From positions 1,017,464 through 1,081,463 of the forward strand of contig JAUNAC010000001.1 in assembly GCA_030527825.1 (NCBI GenBank): DNA of 64,000 nucleotides, written 5' to 3'. The notes below the pieces were generated by a model. The model made no database searches. It was not told the DNA's origin and worked only from the letters and a program-made list of their open reading frames with translations. Source of the DNA: Lautropia sp. (lineage in GTDB: Bacteria; Pseudomonadota; Gammaproteobacteria; Burkholderiales; Burkholderiaceae_E). This document shows, piece after piece, positions 1 to 8,934 of this stretch (positions within the stretch are counted from its first letter, which is position 1; every line of letters begins with the position of its first letter). The position numbers and the translations under genes are program-made.

Positions 1-901
1 TGCCGACCGCATTGACAATGGGGGGGAGGGCCTCAATGGAGGTGAGGGCACCGTCAAGCTGGCGGCCACCATGGTTGGAAACGATCAGGGCGTCTGCGCC
101 GGACTTGACGGCCAGGTGCGCGTCCTCTGGTTCCATGATGCCCTTGATGATGATTTTGCCGCCCCACTTATCCTTGATCCAGGCGACGTCATCCCATGAC
201 AGGGCGGGGTCGAACTGCTGGCTGGTCCAGGCCGACAGTGAGCTGGTGTCGCTGACGTCACTGGCGTGGCCGACGATGTTGCCGAAGGTACGACGCTTGG
301 TGTGGAGCATATTCCAGCACCAATAGGGCTTGGTCGACAGATTGAGGAGGTTGCGCAGCGTGGGTTTCGGAGGTGATGACAGACCGTTCTTGATATCCTT
401 GTGCCGCTGGCCGAGGATTTGCAAATCCAGCGTGATGACCAGGGCGGAGCATCTGGCAGCCTTGGCCCGGTTGATCAGGCGCTCGACAAACCCCTTGTCT
501 TTCATGACGTACAGCTGGAACCAGAAAGGCCGGCTGGTGTTCTCTGCGACATCCTCGATTGAGCAGATGCTCATGGTCGACAGGGTGAAGGGGACGCCGA
601 ACTTCTCGGCAGCCCGGGCAGCCAGGATTTCGCCATCGGCGTGTTGCATGCCGGTTAGTCCCACCGGGGCCAGTGCAACGGGCATGGTGACGTTCTCGCC
701 GATCATCGTGCTTTCCAGCGTGCGGTTCTCCATGTTGACGGCGACCCGCTGGTGGAATTTGATCTTCTGGAAGGCAGATTCGTTGGCTCGATAGGTCGAT
801 TCTGTCCAGGAGCCGGAATCCGCATAATCGTAGAACATACGCGGCACACGGCGCTTGGCGAGAATTCGGAGATCTTCGATGTTGGTAATGACCGGGGCCA
901 T
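1..901 (-). CDS. lldD: FMN-dependent L-lactate dehydrogenase / alpha-hydroxy-acid oxidase (partial)
   Basis: Oxidises L-lactate (or a related 2-hydroxy acid) to the keto acid with FMN, normally at the inner membrane feeding quinones. The frame opens with ATG at 901 (MAPVITNIEDLRILAKRRVP) and runs off the left edge after about 300 codons, so roughly the last 80 residues are missing. Visible family motifs are YDYADSGSWTE near residue 25, ALAPVGLTGMQHADGE (FMN pocket), STMSICSIEDVA, FWFQLYVMKD, ALVITLDL, KGIMEPEDA, and the active-site block SNHGGRQLDGA with the catalytic His and an Arg. It diverges from the FAD-dependent dehydrogenase starting at 1142, which suggests a joint lactate-use locus. 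The exact substrate (lactate, glycolate or mandelate) cannot be fixed from sequence. Confidence 0.9.
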   Translation of the reverse strand, partial: MAPVITNIEDLRILAKRRVPRMFYDYADSGSWTESTYRANESAFQKIKFHQRVAVNMENRTLESTMIGENVTMPVALAPVGLTGMQHADGEILAARAAEKFGVPFTLSTMSICSIEDVAENTSRPFWFQLYVMKDKGFVERLINRAKAARCSALVITLDLQILGQRHKDIKNGLSSPPKPTLRNLLNLSTKPYWCWNMLHTKRRTFGNIVGHASDVSDTSSLSAWTSQQFDPALSWDDVAWIKDKWGGKIIIKGIMEPEDAHLAVKSGADALIVSNHGGRQLDGALTSIEALPPIVNAVG

Positions 902-1033
902 GGAGAAAATCCTTGAAGAGCGGCAGGCTGCAGCCAGTTAGCAGGAATAGTGATAGCTTGGCCAGATTCTACAATTCATGACAAACATAGGGCCAGATGG
1001 ATACGCCCACAGGATGGGCTAGGGATTGCCCTG

Positions 1034-1050
1034 TCTTGCGGACCGCAAGA
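1034..1050. promoter_or_regulatory. Perfect 17-base inverted repeat, candidate operator
   Basis: TCTTGCGG-A-CCGCAAGA is a perfect palindrome with 8-base arms and a single central base. It lies between the divergent lldD and DLD-type genes, 133 bases from lldD and 92 from the next start. Its size and symmetry fit a dimeric repressor such as a GntR-family regulator of lactate genes. No regulator gene is visible in the window. Confidence 0.5.
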
Positions 1051-1141
1051 TGAAGGAAGATGCAGCCGGTTTTCCGGATCTTGGTGCGGGAGAATGGGGG
1101 TCTGGATCGTAGGCAATGACGACCATGGGAAGGAACCGAGG

Positions 1142-2557
1142 ATGGTGCAGACAGAGGAGGCGGTCCGGCAGGGACAGGCCAGGTTGGACACAGTGCTGGC
1201 GGCCAGGTTACAACAGCGTTTCGGTGAGCGTTTTTCGGTGAACCAGTCGGTGCGAGAGCACCATGGCCGGGATGAATCCATTTATCCCCCGGCATTGCCG
1301 GAGGGCGTGGTGTTTGCCGAGCGGATCGAAGATGTGGTTGATCTGGTCAACCTCTGCCGCGAACATCGCTGCCCGATTATTCCCTGGGGAGCCGGTTCGT
1401 CCATCGAAGGGCAGCTCTTGCCCGTTCAGGGCGGCATCACGCTGGACATGTCGCGGATGAACCGGGTGGTATCGGTAGCTGCCGATGATCTGCTGGTCAC
1501 CGTGCAGGCCGGGGTGAGCCGCAAGCAGCTCAACCAGGAGATCCGGGATACGGGGCTCTTTTTTCCGATTGATCCCGGGGCGGATGCCACGATCGGCGGG
1601 ATGGTCTCTACCCGTGCGTCGGGCACGAACGCCGTTCGCTACGGCACCATGCGCGAGAACGTGCTGGCGCTGACCGTAGTCACGGCAGACGGGCAGGTGG
1701 TGCAGACGGGCACACGCGCGCGCAAGTCATCGGCGGGCTATGATCTGACCCGGCTTTTCGTGGGGGCTGAGGGCACGCTGGGCGTGATCGTCGAGGTCAC
1801 GCTCCGATTGTATCCGCAGCCCGAGGCGGTACGGGCTGCCGTCGTCAATTTCCCGTCGGCGGTGCAGGCCGTCAACGTGGTCATGCAGGCGGTGCAGCTG
1901 GGGGTGCCACTGGCTCGCTGTGAGTTTCTGGATCCATCGGCCATCCGGGCCATCAATGCCTACAGCAAACTGGCCCTGCGTGATGCGTATACGCTGTTTT
2001 TTGAGTTCCATGGAAGCGAGACAGCTGTGGCCGAGCAGGTGGAGATCGTCCAACAGCTGGCGGCCGAGCAGGACGGAGCGGATTTTGAGTGGGCGAGTCG
2101 CCCCGAAGAGCGCTCCCGGCTCTGGAATGCACGGCACGATGCCTATTTTGCCGGTCTGCAGATGCGTCCGGGGGCGCGGGCAATCTCGACTGATACCTGT
2201 GTACCGGTTTCCCGGCTGGCCGAATCGCTTCAGGGGGCATGCCGCCTGCTTGAGGACAGCAGCTTCCCGTCCATGATCGTCGGGCATGTGGGAGACGGAA
2301 ATTTCCATTGCCTGATCATGGTCGATACAGCGGATCCTGATGAGCTGGCCCGTGCGGAGGAGCTGAATCATCAGATCGTCGCCCTGGGGCTTTCGCTGGG
2401 AGGCACCTGCACTGGTGAGCACGGTATCGGACTGCACAAGATGGATTTTCTGGAGAAAGAAGCTGGGCAGGCGGGTGTGGCGTTGATGACGCGTATCAAG
2501 CATGCTTTCGATCCGGAAGGGCTGTTCAACCCTGGCAAGATGTTCCGGGGGCTGTGA
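1142..2557 (+). CDS. FAD-binding D-lactate dehydrogenase (DLD/GlcD family)
   Basis: FAD-linked oxidase of the vanillyl-alcohol-oxidase fold that oxidises D-lactate or another D-2-hydroxy acid and passes electrons to a cytochrome or quinone. The N-terminal FAD domain shows PWGAGSSIEG, DPGADATIGGMVSTRASGTN and FVGAEGTLGVIVEVTLRLYP. The C-terminal domain shows GHVGDGNFHCLI, the metal-binding-type CTGEHGIGLHK and FDPEGLFNPGKMF, as in D-lactate dehydrogenase (cytochrome). I chose ATG 1142 (MVQTEEAVRQ, 471 residues) because GGGAAGGAA stands about 7 bases upstream and the longer frame from 950 adds 64 residues unlike the family. It is paired divergently with lldD. Glycolate oxidase GlcD is the alternative, but no glcE or glcF is adjacent. 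Confidence 0.85.
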   Translation: MVQTEEAVRQGQARLDTVLAARLQQRFGERFSVNQSVREHHGRDESIYPPALPEGVVFAERIEDVVDLVNLCREHRCPIIPWGAGSSIEGQLLPVQGGITLDMSRMNRVVSVAADDLLVTVQAGVSRKQLNQEIRDTGLFFPIDPGADATIGGMVSTRASGTNAVRYGTMRENVLALTVVTADGQVVQTGTRARKSSAGYDLTRLFVGAEGTLGVIVEVTLRLYPQPEAVRAAVVNFPSAVQAVNVVMQAVQLGVPLARCEFLDPSAIRAINAYSKLALRDAYTLFFEFHGSETAVAEQVEIVQQLAAEQDGADFEWASRPEERSRLWNARHDAYFAGLQMRPGARAISTDTCVPVSRLAESLQGACRLLEDSSFPSMIVGHVGDGNFHCLIMVDTADPDELARAEELNHQIVALGLSLGGTCTGEHGIGLHKMDFLEKEAGQAGVALMTRIKHAFDPEGLFNPGKMFRGL

Positions 2558-2722
2558 GGCGCTTTCCGGTGCCGGGTGTTCTGCCATCAGGGGCTTGTCA
2601 CGGGCGTTATTGGCCCCCAATCTACCATTCAGGGCAGGCGCCGCTCGCCCTGGCGGACAGTGCATTCGTTGCGATGCCTGCCGCGCCGAGCTCTCCAACT
2701 TGCCCCTGAGGGAGGGGCTGCG

Positions 2723-3505
2723 ATGATTTCCGCTGCCGTTTCATTGTTTCTGATGCGTGATTTGCCACTGTCGGCCTTCGACGTTCCCCGCCGCCAGGTG
2801 GTGGGCGTGATGGCTTTGCTGGGCTTGCTGATGGGTATGGGGCTAGCTGGTCTGAAACAGGATGGCGGCCCCCCGTTGCTGCCGTTACCCCTGGCGTTGG
2901 CCCTGGGGATGGTCCTGAACGCGCTGCTCTATGCCTTGATGCACGGGATGCTGCGTCGCTGGCTGATGCGCAACGGGCGCTGGGATGGGAAAGGATCGCT
3001 GTTCAATCTGCTGCTGGCTGCGGGACTGGTGCCCAATGTGCTGTCGGCATTGCTTGATTCGCTGCATCTGCCCTCAGAGATCGGTGAGCCGGTCGCCCTG
3101 CTGCTGGTGGTCTATGGGGTTTGGGTTGTCACGCGGGCCATCGTCAGTACGATCCCTGGTGCAACCCTGCGCTCCAGTCTGATCGCTGTCGCACTGTCGT
3201 CGGTTTTTGCCTTTCTGGTGCTGCTTACCGTTGCTACGTTGGCGACGCCACTTTGGGTGCCGTACATTGACAATGAGGGGCAGCAGCCTGGCCAGGCACT
3301 GCCTGCGGGTCATGCCAGCGGTTCCGGCACTGCTGAAGGCGGGCAACCCGGGAATTGTCCGCCGGCTGGTAATTATCGGCAGCGCCCGGGCGGCGCTATG
3401 CAGCATGAGCGCTTTGATCGGCAGGGGGATCCACTGCGGGCGCCGGCGGCGTCATGCGGGGGGCGCACTGGTTCGCAGCGCGGGGACGGCAGGAGCGCCC
3501 CGTAG
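2723..3505 (+). CDS. Predicted multi-pass membrane protein, possibly Yip1-like
   Basis: A 260-residue protein of unknown function. ATG 2723 (MISAAVSLFLMRDLPL) follows GGAGGGG at 2711 with good spacing. Several hydrophobic segments are visible, around VVGVMALLGLLMGMGLAGL, LALALGMVLNALLYALM, LFNLLLAAGLVPNVLSALL, VALLLVVYGVWVVTRAI and LIAVALSSVFAFLVLLTVAT. The layout, with a V-I-x-T-I-P-like turn before the last helices, recalls Yip1-domain proteins, but that is only a resemblance. The last 70 or so residues are Gly/Pro/Arg/Ala rich and look non-native, so a late frameshift or an extended C-terminus is possible. Location is inferred to be the inner membrane. Confidence 0.5.
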   Translation: MISAAVSLFLMRDLPLSAFDVPRRQVVGVMALLGLLMGMGLAGLKQDGGPPLLPLPLALALGMVLNALLYALMHGMLRRWLMRNGRWDGKGSLFNLLLAAGLVPNVLSALLDSLHLPSEIGEPVALLLVVYGVWVVTRAIVSTIPGATLRSSLIAVALSSVFAFLVLLTVATLATPLWVPYIDNEGQQPGQALPAGHASGSGTAEGGQPGNCPPAGNYRQRPGGAMQHERFDRQGDPLRAPAASCGGRTGSQRGDGRSAP

Positions 3506-3741
3506 TCATGCTGCTGCTGTTCCGTCTGGCGTGACGGGGGGCGGCAGAATCCAGCAGTGGCTGGCCGTCTGCCAGAAACTGTCTGCCGTTCGGCTAAGCG
3601 GTGCTAGGCCGCAAATTGTCTCAATGGAATGATCGTGCCATGAAACGCTGATGGGCGTCTTGTGCTCGTCGGTTGGTTTTTCCGATCAGATATTTCAGCC
3701 GGACCGCATGTCCTTGGCCGGCGCAATTCCGTGAGACATTC

Positions 3742-4776
3742 ATGAAGATCAAATCGTCATATCCTTCGTTCAAACGACTTGCGCCAGCAGGGGCTGCGGC
3801 AGTCCTGTCGGTGCTGCTGGCTGCGTGCGGCGGAGGACCGATCGATGGAAACAGCACGAGCTCCAGTGCAAGTCCAGGGCAGAATACGTTGGCCTTCAAT
3901 GATCAATCGAAGCAGTCCGCCACGCAAAGTTCAGCGGGTGGGACACTGGCCGAAGAGGCGCGTCGCAAGGAAGAGCAGCTGCGTCGCGACAGGATACGCC
4001 AGCTTGCCTACCAGATGCTGGACAATGACGATGATGGCAAGCTGAAGTACATCATCGTTGGCCTTGACAAGGAAACCCTGACGGAGCCGGAGCCTTTGCC
4101 GGTCACGCCATCGGCGACTGCCGGGGCGGGCCAGGATGCCTCGGCTGCACCGTTGCTGGACAAGGGCAAGAAATACAACGATTCCTTTGTCTCACTCCAT
4201 GCCCATGACGTCTATGAATACTATAACCGGCGCTGCCCGGTGACCGCAGGGGCGGATCCCGCAAAATTGTTTTCCTGCATGGCAGGCATCTATGTTGGCA
4301 AGAACAAGAGTGGCGGCCCATGCTACACGTCCATCAAGCGTGACGGCACGATCAGGCATGTCAATGACAACTTTGTTGTCTATGACTTCAAGCATGACAT
4401 CGCGCACAAGAATCAGCCTGCCCCGGCTACCCCGGGCGCTCCAGAGTTCACGCGGCTGGACGTGGGCGGGAACATGTTCATGATGGTCAATGTGGCAAAG
4501 ACCTACGCCAACCCTGCTGATATCAAGCAGAAGCTGGATACTGACCAGACTTTCCGGATCCAGCAGATGGTCTTCAAGTTCGATTCCGAGAAGGAGACCA
4601 TCGACATTTACCAGCAGAATACGGACGAAGATTGGAAGGTCGGTACGGGAGGCTTCCAGGACACGTGCTATGTGTCCTTCAATCAGGGGATCGACAAGGA
4701 AGCTTCCCCGGAAGCTGCTCCTCAGGTGGGTGGATCTGGCGCCTCCTCTGGCGCCAGCAAGGGCCAGGGTGCCTGA
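3742..4776 (+). CDS. Lipoprotein of unknown function
   Basis: A 344-residue exported lipoprotein that I do not recognise. ATG 3742 gives a clean type II signal: MKIKSSYPSFKRLAPAG, a hydrophobic stretch, then the lipobox LLAAC with the lipidated Cys at about residue 29. After it come a Ser/Gly/Asn-rich linker, a charged helical stretch (EEARRKEEQLRRDRIRQLAY) and an acidic NDDDGKLKYIIVGLD segment. A globular C-terminal half has four more Cys (RRCPV, FSCMAG, GPCYTS, DTCYVS) that could form two disulfides in the periplasm. The tail is again Gly/Ser/Ala rich. It converges on the DUF1615 lipoprotein with only 6 bases between stops. Confidence 0.7.
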   Translation: MKIKSSYPSFKRLAPAGAAAVLSVLLAACGGGPIDGNSTSSSASPGQNTLAFNDQSKQSATQSSAGGTLAEEARRKEEQLRRDRIRQLAYQMLDNDDDGKLKYIIVGLDKETLTEPEPLPVTPSATAGAGQDASAAPLLDKGKKYNDSFVSLHAHDVYEYYNRRCPVTAGADPAKLFSCMAGIYVGKNKSGGPCYTSIKRDGTIRHVNDNFVVYDFKHDIAHKNQPAPATPGAPEFTRLDVGGNMFMMVNVAKTYANPADIKQKLDTDQTFRIQQMVFKFDSEKETIDIYQQNTDEDWKVGTGGFQDTCYVSFNQGIDKEASPEAAPQVGGSGASSGASKGQGA

Positions 4777-4782
4777 TCGAGG

Positions 4783-5955
4783 CTATTCCCCGCCCACCCG
4801 CTTCAGGCATTGCAGATAGCGTTCCTTCACCCGCTCGGCAAACCAGGCGGTAGTCAGTTTGCGGGTGATCTTGGGGCTGGTCAGCTGGATGTCGGGCAGG
4901 ATGGCGCGGGGCATGGGCCGGCCGCCGCCGGCGCGGTCGGCGTGTGCAAAGACGGCCTTGTAGATCGGGGTGCCGGTAAAGTCCGGTGAATCCTCCTGCT
5001 GGAGCATGGTGCGAATGGCTGCCTCATCCTGGCCGATCTGACGGCCGAAAGTGCGGGCGGCCCGTTCGGTCTGGCCCGGGGTGTCCATGGACGGGTTGGC
5101 AAGGTCCAGCAGGTCGCCGTCGGGGGTAAGCTTCTGGCCGATGGCTACGGCCAGCGCTCGCTGGAAGGCGGCGTTGCGGCTGGCGTAGTGGCCGGCGTTG
5201 TAGTCGGCGAAGCGGTATTTGATGTCGGGGTAGTCCACCGGGTAGTCCAGCAGGTGGGCGATGCCGAAGTACAGGCCACCACGGCGGGTGAAGATTTCTT
5301 CCCGGATGCTGCGGGCATCGTGAAAGGGATACGGTTTGCGGTGTGCGTGCGCTTCAGCATAGCTGATGGAGACTTGCATGGCACCGCCGGTATGGACGGG
5401 GTTGTACTGACCGAAGAGGCGTTTGCCGAGAGGAACGGAGCCGATCAGGTCTTCGAATGTCCTGCTCAGGTCTTCTTCGGTATGGGCCTGGTCGATGCGC
5501 TGTGCATAGCTGAGGCCGTTGCCGCTGGGCAGGGCAAGAGCGGTGCGGATCATGAAGGCGGGAAGGTGGTAGCGGGCGGCCCGTTCATTGATGGCTTTCC
5601 AGGCAATGGCGGGCAGTCCGGCCACGGATGGGTTGGCCTGAAAATTCGATTCCTGCTCAATGATGGCGACTGTGGCGCACAGGCTGCCGCGGGTGGCCGG
5701 CAGGCCCAGCAGCGAGAAGGATGACTGGATGTCGCCGGCCCAGCCATCGGCGTCCTTTACACCCGAGGGGATGGCCTTGCGGGCCACGGAGCGGGCGGCG
5801 TCAGGCGCCAGACCTGCTGGGCCCGGGCTGGTTGTCTGGCAGCCGGCCATCAGTACGGCGCTTATCGTCAGGGCACCTGTGATCCGGAGGGGCCGGGCCG
5901 CGTGGCGGGCTGGGTGGGCGCTGCGGTCTGACAGGGAGAGACGGGTGGGGGCCAT
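4783..5955 (-). CDS. DUF1615 family lipoprotein
   Basis: A 390-residue lipoprotein of the DUF1615 family, function unknown. ATG 5955 is preceded on the minus strand by GAGGAATATGCC. A long basic N-region is followed by a hydrophobic segment and the lipobox LMAGC (Cys 39). The core carries family features: EQESNFQANPSVAGLPAIAW, a stretch reminiscent of the catalytic Glu region of lysozyme-like transglycosylases, then FGQYNPVHTGGAMQVSISYA, RRGGLYFGIAHLLDYPV and YRFADYNAGHYASRNAAFQ. The N-Y-N-A-G-like motif is also seen in lytic transglycosylases, so a peptidoglycan-directed role at the outer membrane is a reasonable inference. A 14-base palindrome lies just upstream, in the region shared with baeS. 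Confidence 0.8.
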   Translation of the reverse strand: MAPTRLSLSDRSAHPARHAARPLRITGALTISAVLMAGCQTTSPGPAGLAPDAARSVARKAIPSGVKDADGWAGDIQSSFSLLGLPATRGSLCATVAIIEQESNFQANPSVAGLPAIAWKAINERAARYHLPAFMIRTALALPSGNGLSYAQRIDQAHTEEDLSRTFEDLIGSVPLGKRLFGQYNPVHTGGAMQVSISYAEAHAHRKPYPFHDARSIREEIFTRRGGLYFGIAHLLDYPVDYPDIKYRFADYNAGHYASRNAAFQRALAVAIGQKLTPDGDLLDLANPSMDTPGQTERAARTFGRQIGQDEAAIRTMLQQEDSPDFTGTPIYKAVFAHADRAGGGRPMPRAILPDIQLTSPKITRKLTTAWFAERVKERYLQCLKRVGGE

Positions 5956-6001
5956 GGCATATTCCTCGAAGTGGCCTGTGGCAAAGCTGGTTATGCCGGT
6001 A

Positions 6002-6015
6002 CAGGGTATACCCTG
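6002..6015. promoter_or_regulatory. 14-base perfect palindrome between DUF1615 gene and baeS
   Basis: CAGGGTATACCCTG is self-complementary over all 14 bases. It sits 46 bases upstream of the DUF1615 lipoprotein start and about 107 bases upstream of the histidine-kinase start, in the divergent promoter region. It could be an operator for either gene. It does not resemble the E. coli BaeR box as I know it. Confidence 0.35.
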
Positions 6016-6122
6016 AGGGTTGCGGCATCCTGTCAGCGGATTATGAGGATATTGCGGATTCTCTGCTGCGCGCAGGGCGCTTTTTGCGCATGGGCGACGT
6101 TTCTCGTGTTCTATTAGGCAGT

Positions 6123-8060
6123 ATGAGAATCGGCATAGGTTTTAAATTGTTCGTGGCGGTGCTGGTGGCCAGCACAGTGATGGCTGTTGCCATGAACGTT
6201 GCCAACCGCATCAGTTTTCAGCGGGGATTTCTCGGTTACCTGAACGAGATCGAGAATCGGCGGCTCAATATGCTGACCGGCATTCTGGCGGCGCACTGGC
6301 GGGAGGCTGGTGATCCAGCCCATGGCTGGGATGCGTTTCGGGGGCGGGATGACCTGTGGCGATATGTCGTTCGCTACAGTGGTTACCGGTTGCATTCGGG
6401 GCAGCGACCTATGCCTGTCCCGCCGTTGCCAGGCCGTCGACCCTTGCAGCTATGCCAATGGATGTTGCCGTGGCCAGATGACGGGGTGGCCGCTCCGGCG
6501 CATGGCTCACTGAACTTTCCCGGTGGGCATGACAGGGCGGGGCCTGCGGATGGGGTCGGGATTCCGGGGCCAGGCCAGGGGACGGCTCCCCTGCTGAAGG
6601 ATATGCTCGCGAATGGCCTGCTGCCAGACGGAATGTCGCTGCATCGTCTGGTGCCCGGAGAGGCATCTGCGGATGTGGGCAAGGCGGCTGACTGGTGGTG
6701 GTTGTCCAATGCGGCGATGCCGGTGGACGGGGACGAGCTGCCGGCGACGAGGGCGTTGGGGCGAGGGGTGTTCGACAAGATGTGCTGGCCCGATGATGCC
6801 CGGGCCAATGAGCTGGCACCGGCTGACCCGCAATTGAGGCCGCCGTCTTTCCTTGGCGGGATGGCCGGCACGACGTCAGTCGTATCGAATGGCGCGTATA
6901 TGTTGCCGCCGCTGCCGGGAGGATCAGGGTGGCCAGGTGATCTTCCCAAGCCTCCGCTGGATGCGGCATCGCGGATGACGTTGCAGGATGCCCGCGGCCG
7001 GTTCGTGGTGGGCAACCCCGAACCGGGTGCCGATGTGAATTTCGTACCGATCCTGGTGGATGGCCTGGTGGCTGGCTGGGTGGGCAGTCAGCGCTTTACC
7101 GAAGTGACGGATGCGGCTGATCTGGCTTTTCAGCGGCGCCAGGAGAGTGCGGCCGGGTATATCGCCGTTTTGGCTGTGCTGTTGGCGGCGGTGATCGCCT
7201 GGTTGCTGGGCAGGGTGATGCTGGTGCCTGCACGCAGGCTACTGGCGGCGACCCGGGCGCTGGCGGCGGGTCAGTATGACATCCGGGTTCCTGTTTCGTC
7301 TCAGGATGAACTGGGGCAGCTGGCCAGGGTATTCAACCGGCTGGCCGGTACTCTGCAGAGCAATGAGGATGTGCGACGTGCCTTTATGGCCGATGTGTCG
7401 CATGAGCTGCGTACGCCGCTGGCGATCATGCGAGGTGAGCTTGAAGCCGTTGAAGACGGGTTGCAGCCGCTCGACCAGCGGGTCTTGCAATCGCTACAGG
7501 GGGAAGTGCTGATTCTCTCCAAGCTGGTTGATGACATTCACATGCTGTCGATGACGGAGGTGGCACCGCTCGCCTACCATTGGGAGCGGGTGGATGTAGT
7601 GGGGCTGCTCGACAGCACGCTGTCAAACTGGCAGGAACGCCTTGCGGTTCGCGGGTTATCCCTGAAGCGCGTTGGCGTTATCGATAGAATGTTTGTCACG
7701 GGGGATCCAAATCGATTGCGGCAGGTGTTTCAGAACCTGCTGGAGAACGCCCTACGCTATGTGGATCAGGGCGGCACTGTCCAGGTGGGTTGCCAGGCGG
7801 CCAATCCCGGCGTCATTATTGATTTTGATGATTCCGGGCCCGGTATGCCGGCAGAAGACTACCCACGGCTCTTCGACCGCTTCTATCGTCGCGAGGCTTC
7901 CCGGAATCGGGCTACTGGTGGATCGGGGCTGGGGCTGGCGATCTGTCGTGGCATCGTTGATGCCCATGGTGGCCGCATCGTGGCGAAGGCGTCACCGCTG
8001 GGTGGTCTGCGCATTCGGATCGGATTGCCTCCCGAGCATTCTTCGGAGGGAAATGGATGA
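6123..8060 (+). CDS. baeS: BaeS-like sensor histidine kinase
   Basis: Membrane sensor kinase that phosphorylates the response regulator encoded 4 bases before its own stop. With ATG 6123 (MRIGIGFKLF, 645 residues) there is a first membrane helix at about residues 5-27, a large periplasmic domain to about 345, a second helix (IAVLAVLLAAVIAWLL), a HAMP linker, the dimerisation/phosphoacceptor box FMADVSHELRTPLAIMRGE (His near 425), then the ATPase N-box NLLENALRY, G1 DDSGPGMP and G2 GGSGLGLAICRGIV. The sensor region, about 320 residues and rich in Pro and Gly, is much longer than in E. coli BaeS, so the signal may differ. The start at 6084 would add 13 residues. Confidence 0.85.
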   Translation: MRIGIGFKLFVAVLVASTVMAVAMNVANRISFQRGFLGYLNEIENRRLNMLTGILAAHWREAGDPAHGWDAFRGRDDLWRYVVRYSGYRLHSGQRPMPVPPLPGRRPLQLCQWMLPWPDDGVAAPAHGSLNFPGGHDRAGPADGVGIPGPGQGTAPLLKDMLANGLLPDGMSLHRLVPGEASADVGKAADWWWLSNAAMPVDGDELPATRALGRGVFDKMCWPDDARANELAPADPQLRPPSFLGGMAGTTSVVSNGAYMLPPLPGGSGWPGDLPKPPLDAASRMTLQDARGRFVVGNPEPGADVNFVPILVDGLVAGWVGSQRFTEVTDAADLAFQRRQESAAGYIAVLAVLLAAVIAWLLGRVMLVPARRLLAATRALAAGQYDIRVPVSSQDELGQLARVFNRLAGTLQSNEDVRRAFMADVSHELRTPLAIMRGELEAVEDGLQPLDQRVLQSLQGEVLILSKLVDDIHMLSMTEVAPLAYHWERVDVVGLLDSTLSNWQERLAVRGLSLKRVGVIDRMFVTGDPNRLRQVFQNLLENALRYVDQGGTVQVGCQAANPGVIIDFDDSGPGMPAEDYPRLFDRFYRREASRNRATGGSGLGLAICRGIVDAHGGRIVAKASPLGGLRIRIGLPPEHSSEGNG

Positions 8061-8815
8061 CGCAGCAGATTCCCTGGACAAATGCCACGCGGCCGCTGCA
8101 GCTGCTGGTCGTCGAGGATGAACCGAAACTGGCGGTGCTGGTCTGCCGCTATCTGGATGCGGCCGGATTCCAGACTGGCATTCTGGCCGATGGCCGGCTG
8201 GTGGTTAATGCGGTGCGGACCACACCACCTGACCTGGTGCTGCTGGACCTGATGCTTCCAGGGCGGGATGGAATCGATATCTGTCGCGAGATTCGCACTT
8301 TTTCTTCGGTACCGATCATCATGATGACGGCGCGGGTTGAAGAGATCGACCGACTGCTGGGACTTGAGCTGGGCGCTGACGATTACATCTGCAAGCCTTT
8401 CAGTCCGCGCGAGATGGTGGCCAGGGTGCGGGCAGTACTGCGTCGAACGCTCTCCGATGCACTTCGCCCCCAGCAGCAGGCAGTAACCGAGGCCCTGCTG
8501 GAGAAGTCTTCCGATGTCCGGCCTCCAGTCGACGGTCTCTGGATTGACACGATGCGGCATGCGGCCTGGCTGGAAGGGAATCTGCTGGAGCTGACACCAG
8601 TGGAGTTTCGCCTGCTATCGGTACTGGCGGCGATACCCGGACACGTATTCAGTCGGGATGATCTGCTGGAGCGCCTTTACGAAGACCATCGCGTGGTCAA
8701 TGGGCGTACGGTTGATACGCACGTCAAGAATCTGCGCAGAAAGATGGCCCGTATCCTGCCTGACTGTGATCTGATCCAGTCGGTTTATGGCATGGGGTAT
8801 AAGTATCAGCCCTGA
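8057..8815 (+). CDS. baeR: BaeR-like response regulator, OmpR family
   Basis: DNA-binding response regulator of 252 residues, overlapping the kinase gene by ATGA, so the two are translationally coupled. The receiver domain shows VVEDEPKLAVLV (acidic pocket), the phosphoacceptor in LVLLDLMLPGRDG, IIMMTAR, and the BaeR-like run EEIDRLLGLELGADDYICKP followed by FSPREMVARV. A winged-helix OmpR domain follows (ELTPVEFRLLSVLA, VNGRTVDTHVKNLRRKM). Similarity to E. coli BaeR is strong through the receiver domain. In E. coli, BaeR drives envelope-stress and multidrug efflux genes; whether it does so here is inference. Confidence 0.87.
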   Translation: MTQQIPWTNATRPLQLLVVEDEPKLAVLVCRYLDAAGFQTGILADGRLVVNAVRTTPPDLVLLDLMLPGRDGIDICREIRTFSSVPIIMMTARVEEIDRLLGLELGADDYICKPFSPREMVARVRAVLRRTLSDALRPQQQAVTEALLEKSSDVRPPVDGLWIDTMRHAAWLEGNLLELTPVEFRLLSVLAAIPGHVFSRDDLLERLYEDHRVVNGRTVDTHVKNLRRKMARILPDCDLIQSVYGMGYKYQP

Positions 8816-8934
8816 GCAGTCCGTCTCATGAGGGAGGGCGCCAGGAGGGCCTTCATGTGGAAGCCGGTTTCGCGCAGCGCCGCCAGTTGCGTTACAGTAG
8901 CCGCCCTGCCATTCTTGCCACGTCCGGTATCCGC

